Shown here one piece after another: positions 1 through 7,984 of a stretch of 64,000 nt of DNA. The notes beneath the pieces were generated by a model. It was not told the DNA's origin, did no database searches, and saw nothing but the letters and a program-made list of their open reading frames with translations. The translations under genes and the position numbers were made by a program. Position 1 is the first letter of the stretch; every line of letters begins with the position of its first letter. Source of the DNA: Sulfobacillus benefaciens (GTDB lineage Bacteria; Bacillota; Sulfobacillia; Sulfobacillales; Sulfobacillaceae); the NCBI GenBank assembly GCA_003023695.1, contig PXYW01000007.1, forward strand, positions 44,536-108,535, read 5' to 3'.

Positions 1-2135
1 CAATGATGGCGCCGTTCGCTAAGACGTTCGCGGGCTCCGTCCAACAGAATTTCTGTTTCCCTAAGCTCGGTTAAACTTGCTTTGAGCAACTCTTCTTTAC
101 CCTCAATAATCTTCAAATCTTCTGCTACGCGCTGGGTGAGGGTTTGAATTTCTGTAACCCGGCTGCTGCGCGAGTCCCGCTGTCCATGATGCCCACCGGT
201 AATGGCGCCACCAGCGTGCACTAACTGTCCATCTAACGTTACCATCTTGTAGCGAAACCGGTGGTGCGCCCCCACCGTCATAGCAGTGTCCAGCGTCTTA
301 AGCACGAGTACTCGGCCTAATAAATGAGAGATGGCTGGTCGCAAACTTCTTTCAAAATGCACGACATCCAGAGCCCAGCCGACCACCCCCTGGAGCCGGT
401 TCAGCGAGCGCTCGCCGTCGGGCACCAGGCCAGGGCGAATAGTGTCTAACGGCAGAAACGTCGCGCGCCCTAAGGCCTGGGCCTGAAGGAACCTGACAGC
501 GCGACGGGCCTGGGATTCATGCTCTACAATCACATCGTGACTAGCATTACCAAGCGCAATCTGAATTGCCAGCGCTACATCGGGATCACTCGTCAACAGC
601 GATCCCACAGTGCCCAAAATTCCCTCAAGCTTCTGATCACGTTGCGCTTGCAATATTGCCCGGACTCCTAAAGGCAGCCCTTCCCCTTCGGCCTCCAATT
701 GATGCAAGGCTCTTAAACGCGCCTGGCGCTGCGCAAGTTGATGGCGGAGAGGCAACAATTCTTGTTCGGTATGATGGCGAAAACGCTCCAACTGCTGACG
801 TTTTTCTGTGAGCTGTTGAAGTTCTTGGCTAAGCTGCTGCACCTCTCGTTCCATTTGCCTTACCTGGGTCCGTTTGAAGTCCATGGCCTCGGCTAAGCTG
901 TCCAGTGAATCCGTACCCAGCACTCCTTGCCACCGAGCCAGTGACTGTTTGATTAACCCCAAGTCTATGTCCCTTTGAGCCGTGGTGCGTCTTCTCAGAT
1001 CCAGCTCTTCCGCGACTTCTTGCACCTCGTGTTCCAGCTGAGCGATCTTCTGTTCCAGCGTGACCAATTGACCTTGCCATTCACTGCTATGGTGATTTGA
1101 GCGGTCTGTCAGTTGTAATGCTTCGTGACGCAACCGGACTGCTTGGCCCTCGATTTCCTGCAGTTCTGTGCCGAGGCGTTCCTTTTCCCCGGTAAGTCCT
1201 TCCAGTTTCGACAACATTACGGCCTCTTGTTGTTCCAACTGGGTGACCTCCTTATCCCAATGGCGCCATTGGGATTCGGCACGCATCATTGCCTCTTGCA
1301 CCTTTTCGGCCGACTCCCGTACCGTTTGCACTTGAATTTCATGAGCGGATAATTCCTGGGCAAGTTCAGCAAGGTTGGCGACTTGGGAATCCCGCTGCTG
1401 CTGAAGCTTACCAAGTGCTTTTTGCGCATTGCGAAATTTGGTATGTTGAATTTGCGTTTGCCAACGCTGGCGTTCGGACTGCCACGCCAAATATTGCCGC
1501 TCCTGTTCCGCTTGTTGAGATAATTCCTCCATTTGGCGTCCGGTCTCTCCCTGGAGGTCACTCAGTCTCGCGACATTGCTATTCACCTCTTGCAGATGCA
1601 GCAAGGTTTCTCGTTTACGCACCTTGTATCGTGAGACACCGGCTGCCTCTTCCAGTTGTTCAAGACGTTCCCGAGGTTTTTGAGTTAACGTGGCCTCCAC
1701 GCGGCCTTGACTTATGATTGCATAACTAAAACGGCCTAACCCGCTATCCAAAAGCATATCGGACACATCTCTTAGCCGCACAACTCTTCCATTGATCAGG
1801 TACTCCGAGTCTCCACTGCGGTAGTAGCGCCGGGTAATGACGAGTTCCTCAGGCCAACTCGGCATCTTTTGGTCGGCATTGTCAAAGTGCAGTGACACCT
1901 CCGCCAAACGGGCCGATGGTCGGCCCGGTCCCCCCACATATAACAGTTCATCCCATTTTTCCGCGCGCAGTTCTCGAACTTTTTGCTCCCCTAACGCCCA
2001 ACGTATGGCATCAACCACGTTGCTTTTCCCCCCGCCATTGGGCCCCACTAGGGCCGTAATTCCCGGGGGCAATATTATTTGTGTCTCTTTGGCGAAAGAT
2101 TTAAATCCGTAAATAACCACTTTGTGCAGATGCAT
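1..2135 (-). CDS. smc: Chromosome segregation ATPase SMC (N-terminal part, cut by window edge)
   Basis: SMC compacts and segregates the chromosome with ScpA/ScpB. About 711 codons are visible, open to the window edge; the C-terminal half of the coiled coil and the Walker B/signature head lie outside. The N-terminus has the ATPase half with a Walker A motif GPNGGGKSN at about residues 31-39, then a long Glu/Gln-rich coiled coil, then a hinge domain with the TxDGxxVHxGGAITGG-type sequence near 180-260. The ATG at 2135 follows GGGGAGGAACC, which fixes the start. In Bacillus smc directly follows rnc; here a block on the other strand and a GalT-like gene separate them. Confidence 0.95.
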   Translation of the reverse strand, partial: MHLHKVVIYGFKSFAKETQIILPPGITALVGPNGGGKSNVVDAIRWALGEQKVRELRAEKWDELLYVGGPGRPSARLAEVSLHFDNADQKMPSWPEELVITRRYYRSGDSEYLINGRVVRLRDVSDMLLDSGLGRFSYAIISQGRVEATLTQKPRERLEQLEEAAGVSRYKVRKRETLLHLQEVNSNVARLSDLQGETGRQMEELSQQAEQERQYLAWQSERQRWQTQIQHTKFRNAQKALGKLQQQRDSQVANLAELAQELSAHEIQVQTVRESAEKVQEAMMRAESQWRHWDKEVTQLEQQEAVMLSKLEGLTGEKERLGTELQEIEGQAVRLRHEALQLTDRSNHHSSEWQGQLVTLEQKIAQLEHEVQEVAEELDLRRRTTAQRDIDLGLIKQSLARWQGVLGTDSLDSLAEAMDFKRTQVRQMEREVQQLSQELQQLTEKRQQLERFRHHTEQELLPLRHQLAQRQARLRALHQLEAEGEGLPLGVRAILQAQRDQKLEGILGTVGSLLTSDPDVALAIQIALGNASHDVIVEHESQARRAVRFLQAQALGRATFLPLDTIRPGLVPDGERSLNRLQGVVGWALDVVHFERSLRPAISHLLGRVLVLKTLDTAMTVGAHHRFRYKMVTLDGQLVHAGGAITGGHHGQRDSRSSRVTEIQTLTQRVAEDLKIIEGKEELLKASLTELRETEILLDGARERLSERRHH

Positions 2136-2250
2136 GGTTCCTCCCCACACCAGGACATTGCGCGAACCTCTAACGGCAGTCAATTCGCCACTTAAGGGAG
2201 AGATTCCTGCCCAACCCAAGAATTAGATTCCAGGCAGTTTTGTCGATAAA

Positions 2251-2279
2251 TTGACAGGATATAGGTAAAGGCATTTACC
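2251..2279 (+). promoter_or_regulatory. Candidate sigma-A promoter for the HTH protein gene
   Basis: A perfect TTGACA at 2251-2256 is followed after 17 bases by TTTACC (2274-2279). The -10 is poor, so this is only a candidate. It sits just upstream of the ribosome-binding site at 2284-2289. Confidence 0.3.
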
Positions 2280-2296
2280 AAAAAAGGAGGAATATC

Positions 2297-2896
2297 ATGA
2301 TGAATACTCACAGAAGGAGGCTTGACCGCGTGATGTTAACACGCATGTTGAATAGTATGGCCCAAATCATTTTAGAAGACCCTTATATCACCGGAAAAGA
2401 ATTGGCACGAAAGTTGGGATACGCCGATGAAAAAGCCGTCTATTACTGGACTTTGCGCTCAAGTTATAAAGGATTGACAGGGTTTAAGCGAGCCGTCCTC
2501 AGTGGCCAATATCGCATCCAAGACACTATAGCCCGCGAACCCAGGCAGCGTTATGGAAGGGTGCCAATAATCGCGGGGTTTCGCGATGGACGCGAACCCC
2601 TCTTATCGGGGGAGACCATTACCGTGGTGGGCGTTCCAACTGTTCAATGGGCTTGGCGATACCCCGGTCCGCCTGTCGGACCGTTTTTGCCAGATGACGT
2701 CCTGTTGCTAGGCTATTGGCCGGCGCCAGATCCTGCCACCTGGTGTGTAGCCCAACAGCAAGATACCAACCATCACCAGATTCGTTTAATCATTGGGATT
2801 AAAGACGACGCCCGGCTCCTAGATCCTACCCTTATGAATATCGACGCTCAGTCATGGCCACGCTATACGATTCACCAATTAATTCGGTCCTTTTAG
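2297..2896 (+). CDS. Unknown protein with N-terminal helix-turn-helix-like region
   Basis: I do not recognise a named family for this 199-residue soluble protein. Residues about 15-65 (ILEDPYITGKELARKLGY and following) look like a winged or HTH DNA-binding segment that selects between start sites or sequences. The remainder is beta-rich and Pro/Trp-rich with a segment GPFLPDDVLLLGY near residue 130, which recalls the ...GD-hydrophobic strand of the LexA/S24 fold, but no catalytic Ser-Lys pair is evident. The start ATG at 2297 has a strong AAAGGAGG site 7-8 bases upstream; a second ATG follows immediately. It is divergent from smc and precedes the PBP pair. A regulatory role is inference only. 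Confidence 0.75.
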   Translation: MMNTHRRRLDRVMLTRMLNSMAQIILEDPYITGKELARKLGYADEKAVYYWTLRSSYKGLTGFKRAVLSGQYRIQDTIAREPRQRYGRVPIIAGFRDGREPLLSGETITVVGVPTVQWAWRYPGPPVGPFLPDDVLLLGYWPAPDPATWCVAQQQDTNHHQIRLIIGIKDDARLLDPTLMNIDAQSWPRYTIHQLIRSF

Positions 2897-2963
2897 TAAA
2901 CGGTCTGATAACAATGGCGACGCGCAGCACTCGTCAAGCTCCATCAAATTCGACATAATTGTG

Positions 2964-2972
2964 TGCTACAAT
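2964..2972 (+). promoter_or_regulatory. Candidate extended -10 promoter for the zinc-ribbon/PBP pair
   Basis: TGCTACAAT fits an extended -10 (TGnTATAAT with one mismatch). No good -35 is seen. A folded leader begins about 13 bases further on, which fits transcription starting near 2979. Confidence 0.35.
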
Positions 2973-2984
2973 GAACAGCATTAG

Positions 2985-3041
2985 CAGGCAACCCCCTTTA
3001 ACCGCCGCGATGCCAGAGATAACAGGCAAAGGGCTAACCTG
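2985..3041 (+). promoter_or_regulatory. Possible folded 5' leader ahead of the zinc-ribbon/PBP operon
   Basis: Nested complementary arms are visible: CAGG (2985-2988) with CCTG (3038-3041), CCCTTT (2994-2999) with AAAGGG (3028-3033), and TGCC (3011-3014) with GGCA (3025-3028; shares one base with the previous arm). The structure ends directly at the ribosome-binding site GGGAGG at 3041-3046. It does not match a riboswitch consensus I know. Confidence 0.35.
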
Positions 3042-3055
3042 GGAGGAAAACGCGC

Positions 3056-3478
3056 ATGATGTTTTGCCGTCGATGCGGTGCTGAAATTCCGGTAGATAGC
3101 GTGTACTGCCCCAGTTGTGGCAGCAAATTGGTGCCCCACCGGACTCTGGTGGAAGAGGATTCCTTAACGTTTCCTCAGTCGACCAGGAAAGGTGTACCGG
3201 TAGGACAAAGGATCCGAGAGCGTTACCAAACCGGCATACAAGGCGTTACGAAATTGAAGGTCCATATCCAGCAACTGTTGAAACCCGTCCTGGCCCAACA
3301 TATTTTTGTGGGCATGGGCTGTTTGTTTGGTGTAGTAGGATTCCTTTGGGGACTGCTAGGTCACCAACGCGCATTGGATTGGCTCTTGTTTGGCCTTCTT
3401 CTGGTTCTCGTCGGCATTTATTTTAAGCCTCCTATGCCGCCTGAGAGCGAGTCGCACCAAAAGGAGATGACAGATTAA
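3056..3478 (+). CDS. Zinc-ribbon membrane protein
   Basis: This 140-residue protein begins with a C4 zinc ribbon (CRRCG...CPSCG, Cys at about 4, 7, 18 and 21), followed by a basic linker and two hydrophobic segments near residues 80-120 that should span the membrane. The ribbon would face the cytoplasm. It starts at ATG 3056 behind GGGAGGAAAA and its TAA lies one base before the GTG of the PBP gene, so the two are translationally coupled. The PBP itself carries a similar N-terminal zinc ribbon, which suggests the two products work together at the membrane, for instance by a shared partner. The function is not known. Confidence 0.8.
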   Translation: MMFCRRCGAEIPVDSVYCPSCGSKLVPHRTLVEEDSLTFPQSTRKGVPVGQRIRERYQTGIQGVTKLKVHIQQLLKPVLAQHIFVGMGCLFGVVGFLWGLLGHQRALDWLLFGLLLVLVGIYFKPPMPPESESHQKEMTD

Positions 3479-3479
3479 C

Positions 3480-6032
3480 GTGCGTTGCCAAAAATGCGGT
3501 CAGGACAATAGTCCCGGTTCCCTTTACTGCCGTTTTTGCGGGCGCAAGCTCAAGGCGCCTGCAACCAAAAAAGTTTCGGCTAAGACTCCGGCAAAATCCC
3601 CCGCCATCCCTGCTTCCAGCAAGAAAGGCGCCACGCATAGACGGATACGTTGGGGACGCGTGTCTATTTTGGCTTTTGCGCTAGTCGTGTTAGCTGGCTT
3701 TGGATTTGCAGGCTATGAATCGTACGCTGCCTGGACCACCTTGCCGCCAATGACCTCCCTGGTGTCTTTGACCACGCAAAGTCAGGATTCCACCATCTAT
3801 GATCAATACGGTCAAAAGGTCGCAACCCTTCATGGCAGTGTGAATCGCATCAACGTGCCAATTTCCGCTATTTCTCCCAACATGCAGCATGCTATCGTGG
3901 CCATAGAAGATCATGGATTTTACACCAACCCGGGCTTCGATTTGAAGTCTATCGTGCGGGCTTCGCTTGTAGACGTAGTGCACCACGCGGCAGTACAGGG
4001 AGCTAGCACCATTACCGAGCAGTTAGCCAAGGATCTGTATCTCAGTCCTAAAAAAACATTGCAGCGCAAATTACAAGAATTCTTCATTGGACTCGAGTTG
4101 GCTCGCACCTATTCGAAACCACAAATTTTGGACATGTATTTAAATGAGGTATATTTCGGCAATGGCGCCAGCGGAATATACGCTGCCAGCGAATCATATT
4201 TTGGGGAAAAGCCTTCAGAGCTCACCGTTGCCCAAGCCGCCATGCTGGCCGGGCTGCCGCAAGCCCCTTCGCTTTATGACCCACTGGTTAATCTCAAGTT
4301 AGCTAAAGAACGGCAATTGCAGGTACTGGATGCCATGGCTAAATATGGCTATCTTACGCCAAGCCAGGCGCATGCCGATTATCTGGCCCCTTTGAATTTT
4401 CATCCCCAGCAGATCACGTCATCGAGCAGCTCACTACCCTATCCTTGGTATATCCAGCACGTCATCAACTATTTGGAATCTAAGGGTATGAGCTACAACA
4501 TGATCACCAATGGTGGACTTAAGATTTACACGGCGCTCGATCCCACCGTCTACAACATTGCGCAAAATGCAGTCACCTATTGGATGAATTATCACTTTGG
4601 CAACAACCAAAACCTGCAGGCAGCAGTGGTGGTGGAAAACCCGCATAACGGATATATTGAAGCGGTTATTGGCGCCAGACAGTACACCCCATTTGGCGAA
4701 GACTTGGCCACCTCTCCCACTGCCCTTCGATCCAGCGGTTCGTCTATTAAGCCCTTGATGGAATATACGGCGGCGTTGGTAAAAGGATACACCCCGATGA
4801 CACCGATTCAGGATGTCCCCATTTTCCATGTTAATGGCCAGTGGTGGCCGCACAACGACGACCACGTCTATCACGGCTGGATGGATTTGCAAGATGCCCT
4901 GGCCATTTCCGACAACGACGTCGCGGTCCATTTGTTGCACGACATTGGCATTCAGTACGGATTCAATTTTGCCACCCAAAAATTTGGCTTAAAACTGCCG
5001 GAAATTGATGCCAGCTATCTCGGTATGGCCATTGGAGGCTTTAAGCAAGGTGGGGTTAATGCCTATGAAATGACTCAGGCATATGCTACCTTTCCTAATG
5101 GCGGTGTTCGAATGAAGCCCATTTGGGTGACTAAGGTGGTCAACCAAGATGGTGCCGTCATCTTTCAAGACAATCCGCAAGGACAAGCGGAATTCAGCCC
5201 CCAGGTCGCCTTCGTTATGGACCACATGCTGGAAAAGGTGTTTGATCCAAATCCCATTCCTGCCATCGTAGGCGGCGGCCCCGCCGGCGCCACGGCAACC
5301 GGGTACGACTTAGGGATTGGGCGTCCCGCCGCAGGAAAAACCGGAACCAACAATGGTGAAGCGGACGCATGGTTCTTGGGCTACGAGCCGCAGTTAACGG
5401 TCGGGGTTTGGGAAGGCAACGTGCATGGTGAATATCCCCAACCTCCAACACTGCAAGGAGTCTATCCCTACGGGGACGTAGGTGCTGGTCCCATTTGGCA
5501 AACCATCATGGAGCAAGTCAACCAAGCCGAAAACATTCCGGTGGAACACTTTTCACGGCCCCCCGGCGTGGTCTACGTACCCAATGTTAGTGCCACTTCG
5601 GGGTTGATTGCCAGCCAGTATACCCCTTCACGAGATATTGAAGGCGCCTGGTTTGTTCAAGGCACCCAACCCACCTCAGTGGGCCAATCACACTTTCCCT
5701 TGAAGGTGGTCGCTTCTAATCCCAATCTGCTGTGGCAGCCAGGATGTGGACCGTTTGTCACCTCAGTTTTCCTGAAAAAAGAACCCGATTGGAAACCTGG
5801 AGCGCCTTTGCCCGCTGACCATATCTATTGGCCGCCGACACAGTCATGTTCGCCAAAGACGCCTCCTAGCAGCTCGTCCTCCACGCCTCCCAGCGCGAGC
5901 CCGAGTGCCTCGCCGTCGACATCATCACCCTCGGCGCCTCCCTCCAGCGGATCCGGGACGCCGCTACCGCCGCCAGTGCTATCACCGGTGTCTCCCAACA
6001 CCCCGAAGAGCACCCCGTCTTCTTCGACATAA
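3480..6032 (+). CDS. Class A penicillin-binding protein (PBP1A) with N-terminal zinc ribbon
   Basis: A bifunctional peptidoglycan synthase of 850 residues. An unusual N-terminal C4 zinc ribbon (Cys 3, 6, 17, 20) precedes a basic linker and one membrane anchor (about residues 60-80). The GT51 glycosyltransferase domain follows, with the catalytic EDHGF at 143-147 and QGAStITEQLAKDLY near 173. The transpeptidase domain has SSIK (nucleophile Ser421, Lys424), SDN (477-479) and KTG (620-622). The tail beyond about residue 800 is Ser/Pro-rich low complexity. The start is GTG at 3480, one base after the upstream stop, with AAGGAG about 12 bases before it. All catalytic motifs are intact, so it should be active. 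The cytoplasmic ribbon is the odd part. Confidence 0.93.
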   Translation: MRCQKCGQDNSPGSLYCRFCGRKLKAPATKKVSAKTPAKSPAIPASSKKGATHRRIRWGRVSILAFALVVLAGFGFAGYESYAAWTTLPPMTSLVSLTTQSQDSTIYDQYGQKVATLHGSVNRINVPISAISPNMQHAIVAIEDHGFYTNPGFDLKSIVRASLVDVVHHAAVQGASTITEQLAKDLYLSPKKTLQRKLQEFFIGLELARTYSKPQILDMYLNEVYFGNGASGIYAASESYFGEKPSELTVAQAAMLAGLPQAPSLYDPLVNLKLAKERQLQVLDAMAKYGYLTPSQAHADYLAPLNFHPQQITSSSSSLPYPWYIQHVINYLESKGMSYNMITNGGLKIYTALDPTVYNIAQNAVTYWMNYHFGNNQNLQAAVVVENPHNGYIEAVIGARQYTPFGEDLATSPTALRSSGSSIKPLMEYTAALVKGYTPMTPIQDVPIFHVNGQWWPHNDDHVYHGWMDLQDALAISDNDVAVHLLHDIGIQYGFNFATQKFGLKLPEIDASYLGMAIGGFKQGGVNAYEMTQAYATFPNGGVRMKPIWVTKVVNQDGAVIFQDNPQGQAEFSPQVAFVMDHMLEKVFDPNPIPAIVGGGPAGATATGYDLGIGRPAAGKTGTNNGEADAWFLGYEPQLTVGVWEGNVHGEYPQPPTLQGVYPYGDVGAGPIWQTIMEQVNQAENIPVEHFSRPPGVVYVPNVSATSGLIASQYTPSRDIEGAWFVQGTQPTSVGQSHFPLKVVASNPNLLWQPGCGPFVTSVFLKKEPDWKPGAPLPADHIYWPPTQSCSPKTPPSSSSSTPPSASPSASPSTSSPSAPPSSGSGTPLPPPVLSPVSPNTPKSTPSSST

Positions 6033-6037
6033 GTTGT

Positions 6038-6070
6038 CCGGCAGCCAGCGAATGGCTGCCGGGTTCTTCT
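6038..6070 (+). terminator. Rho-independent terminator after the PBP gene
   Basis: Perfect 10-bp stem CCGGCAGCCA / TGGCTGCCGG (6038-6047 and 6053-6062) with a 5-base loop, followed by a weak T-rich run GTTCTTCT. It lies between convergent genes and may serve both. Confidence 0.7.
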
Positions 6071-7100
6071 ACTGCTGAAATGTCGGTGCCAACTCTCGTG
6101 CCACTTCTTCAGGGTAACTTGTGGTAAATGGCTCATCATACAACTGCCTAATCGCCGATACGTCAGCCGAATGCAAAAGGGGGTTAAACATGCCACGGAA
6201 AGACAGCTTCGCGTGTACCCAGGTGTCGTCCACAAGAGAGGCTCCGGGGAAGAACGCCAGATTAAAGCTATAGATTTGGTGTTGTTCCATATAGCGGAAA
6301 ACATGTTGCAAGCCTACTGAAAAATCCCTCAGATCTGTTGCTGTGAGGTCTAAAATCGAATAGCGTTCGGGGAAAATCGCTTCCACATCAGCAATAAAGC
6401 TTTGGGGGACAAAGGGCATCAGCCACTCTGTATTGCCGATGCGTCCCAAGTAGCGCTCACCGCGTCTACGTTCCTCGGCAATCAAATCATCCCAAAAGAT
6501 GTGCCCCGTTTGTTCTCGATACCGCTTTGCCGCCTCTATTTCCGCACCCAAAAAATTCCCCGGATGATCCGTAGCATAGATTTGCAAATGGGGGTGGAGC
6601 AAGCTTGCGCCCGCCATAGGAAAGTAATTCCAGGAGATAAGTCCATATCCCATGTGGCGCTCCACCTGATTCACAGCCCGGAAATAATCAATGGAAATGC
6701 CAAAGGCATCTTGCAGGCGTTGTGGAGTTAAGTCAGCAACTGGCACCAAATGCGCCTTAGTCATCACCGTCACCGCGCTATGAGTGTCATAAGGCGATAG
6801 ATTGGGAAACACAACCGCTTCGCCTTGATGAAATCTCCCCTGGGGGTTAATATTCGGGGGAAATTTTGGCGTGACTTGTTCTACCAATTCAGGACAAAAC
6901 GGGCACGAACCTCGAGACAGCGAGAGACGCGATAACTCTTCCAAATCTATCTCAGGAAAGTGCACGCCGGCAAAATGCGCTATGCGCCCACTCATACCCG
7001 TTAGTGGGTCTTTACGAATTTCGCTCTCAATAGTCGTCTGTTGATAGTCCTTGCGAGGATCTAAATACCTGGTGGTGCGCGTTAGGCGTTCAAATTCCAT
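6069..7100 (-). CDS. GalT-like hexose-1-phosphate nucleotidylyltransferase (HIT superfamily)
   Basis: The 343-residue product resembles galactose-1-phosphate uridylyltransferase: an N-terminal zinc-type CPFCPE near residue 67, a substrate region FPNLSPYDTHSAVTV, and the catalytic HIT motif LLHPHLQIY near residue 165, where the second His would carry the nucleotide. The C-terminal part (NLAFFPGA...HAKLSFRG) matches the second half of GalT-type enzymes. Whether it uses UDP-hexose or another nucleotide sugar cannot be told. An ATG two codons upstream (7106) sits too close to AGGAGG; the ATG at 7100 has 7-base spacing and is preferred. No sugar-metabolism neighbours are present, so the physiological substrate is open. 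Confidence 0.8.
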   Translation of the reverse strand: MEFERLTRTTRYLDPRKDYQQTTIESEIRKDPLTGMSGRIAHFAGVHFPEIDLEELSRLSLSRGSCPFCPELVEQVTPKFPPNINPQGRFHQGEAVVFPNLSPYDTHSAVTVMTKAHLVPVADLTPQRLQDAFGISIDYFRAVNQVERHMGYGLISWNYFPMAGASLLHPHLQIYATDHPGNFLGAEIEAAKRYREQTGHIFWDDLIAEERRRGERYLGRIGNTEWLMPFVPQSFIADVEAIFPERYSILDLTATDLRDFSVGLQHVFRYMEQHQIYSFNLAFFPGASLVDDTWVHAKLSFRGMFNPLLHSADVSAIRQLYDEPFTTSYPEEVARELAPTFQQ

Positions 7101-7216
7101 GATCATTCCTCCTCATACGAATACTTGCCCATCTCCATGGGATCATCCCAGCACCCAAAAAACAGGAAATCTTGTCCAATTGCCTCGCATTCCCTACCAA
7201 TTTAACACAAAACACC

Positions 7217-7250
7217 GAAAACGCCCCGGCAAATTGCCCGAAGCGTTTTC
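7217..7250 (-). terminator. Candidate terminator after rnc
   Basis: Arms GAAAACGC (7217-7224) and GCGTTTTC (7243-7250) enclose a second GC-rich pairing. On the minus strand it follows the rnc stop by about 40 bases. The T run is short (TTTT), so termination is probable rather than certain. Confidence 0.5.
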
Positions 7251-7291
7251 AGAAAAGTAATAGCAATTGATAATGACGATCACGCAAATCG

Positions 7292-7984
7292 TTAACGGCT
7301 AGGCACCGAGGGTTCGTTATCAGATAACTGCTTTAATGCCGCCTTAGCACTAAGTTGTTCCGCCTCTTTTTTGCTTTTCCCCGAAGCACGCGCTAACGCA
7401 ACCCCTGCCACCGAGACCTCGACTTCGAAGGTCTTGGCATGGTCGGGACCATATGATCCCACCACTTCGTATACTGGCTCTTCCCCACGACGACGCAACC
7501 ATTCGTTCAATGCCGTCTTGTGATCCCTCCCAGCTTCCCTGCCTTCGACACCCCGCAAGGCAAATCCTAACGCATTTAGCACAAAATCGCGGGCCACATC
7601 CAATCCACCATCAAGGTACACGGCACCAATCACGGCTTCCATGGCATCAGCCAATAAAGAATGTTTCTGACGCCCTCCACTGCGTTCTTCTCCTCGACCT
7701 AGACGCAAGCGCAACCCTAAGTCCAAGCGCATCGCTGCCTCGGCAAGGGTGGGTTCGCACACGATGGCAGCACGACCCTGACTCAGCTGTCCTTCGCTCC
7801 AAGACGGGTTGTGTTCAAACAACCACTCAGTGACCACTAATTGCAGCACCGAATCGCCTAAAAACTCCAGACGTTCATTATGGGCTTCCTTCCGCACTCC
7901 TTCATTGGCATAGGACGAGTGGGTCAGAGCTTGCCGCAACAACGGCGCACTTTTCACCCAGGTTTCGAGGTTAGAGTCAATCAT
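7292..7984 (-). CDS. rnc: Ribonuclease III
   Basis: RNase III cuts double-stranded RNA in rRNA and mRNA processing. The product (230 residues) shows the signature ERLEFLGDSVLQLVV at about residues 36-50, with the catalytic Glu and Asp, a second acidic cluster ADAMEAVIGAVYLD near 113, and a C-terminal double-stranded RNA-binding domain (about 155-225, ending KKEAEQLSAKAAL). The ATG at 7984 overlaps the fabF stop as ATGA and has GGAGG upstream; an earlier in-frame ATG lies inside fabF and lacks a site. It closes the fab operon, as in Bacillus and other Firmicutes. Confidence 0.96.
   Translation of the reverse strand: MIDSNLETWVKSAPLLRQALTHSSYANEGVRKEAHNERLEFLGDSVLQLVVTEWLFEHNPSWSEGQLSQGRAAIVCEPTLAEAAMRLDLGLRLRLGRGEERSGGRQKHSLLADAMEAVIGAVYLDGGLDVARDFVLNALGFALRGVEGREAGRDHKTALNEWLRRRGEEPVYEVVGSYGPDHAKTFEVEVSVAGVALARASGKSKKEAEQLSAKAALKQLSDNEPSVPSR

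Noticed and set aside
2985-3041. c-di-GMP or other known riboswitch
   Set aside because: Sequence blocks GGCAAAGGG and CTAACC recall parts of GEMM elements, but order and the conserved core do not match.
4434-4979. Long minus-strand frame of 181 codons inside the PBP gene
   Set aside because: It is antisense to the intact PBP transpeptidase domain, lacks a ribosome-binding site and family features.
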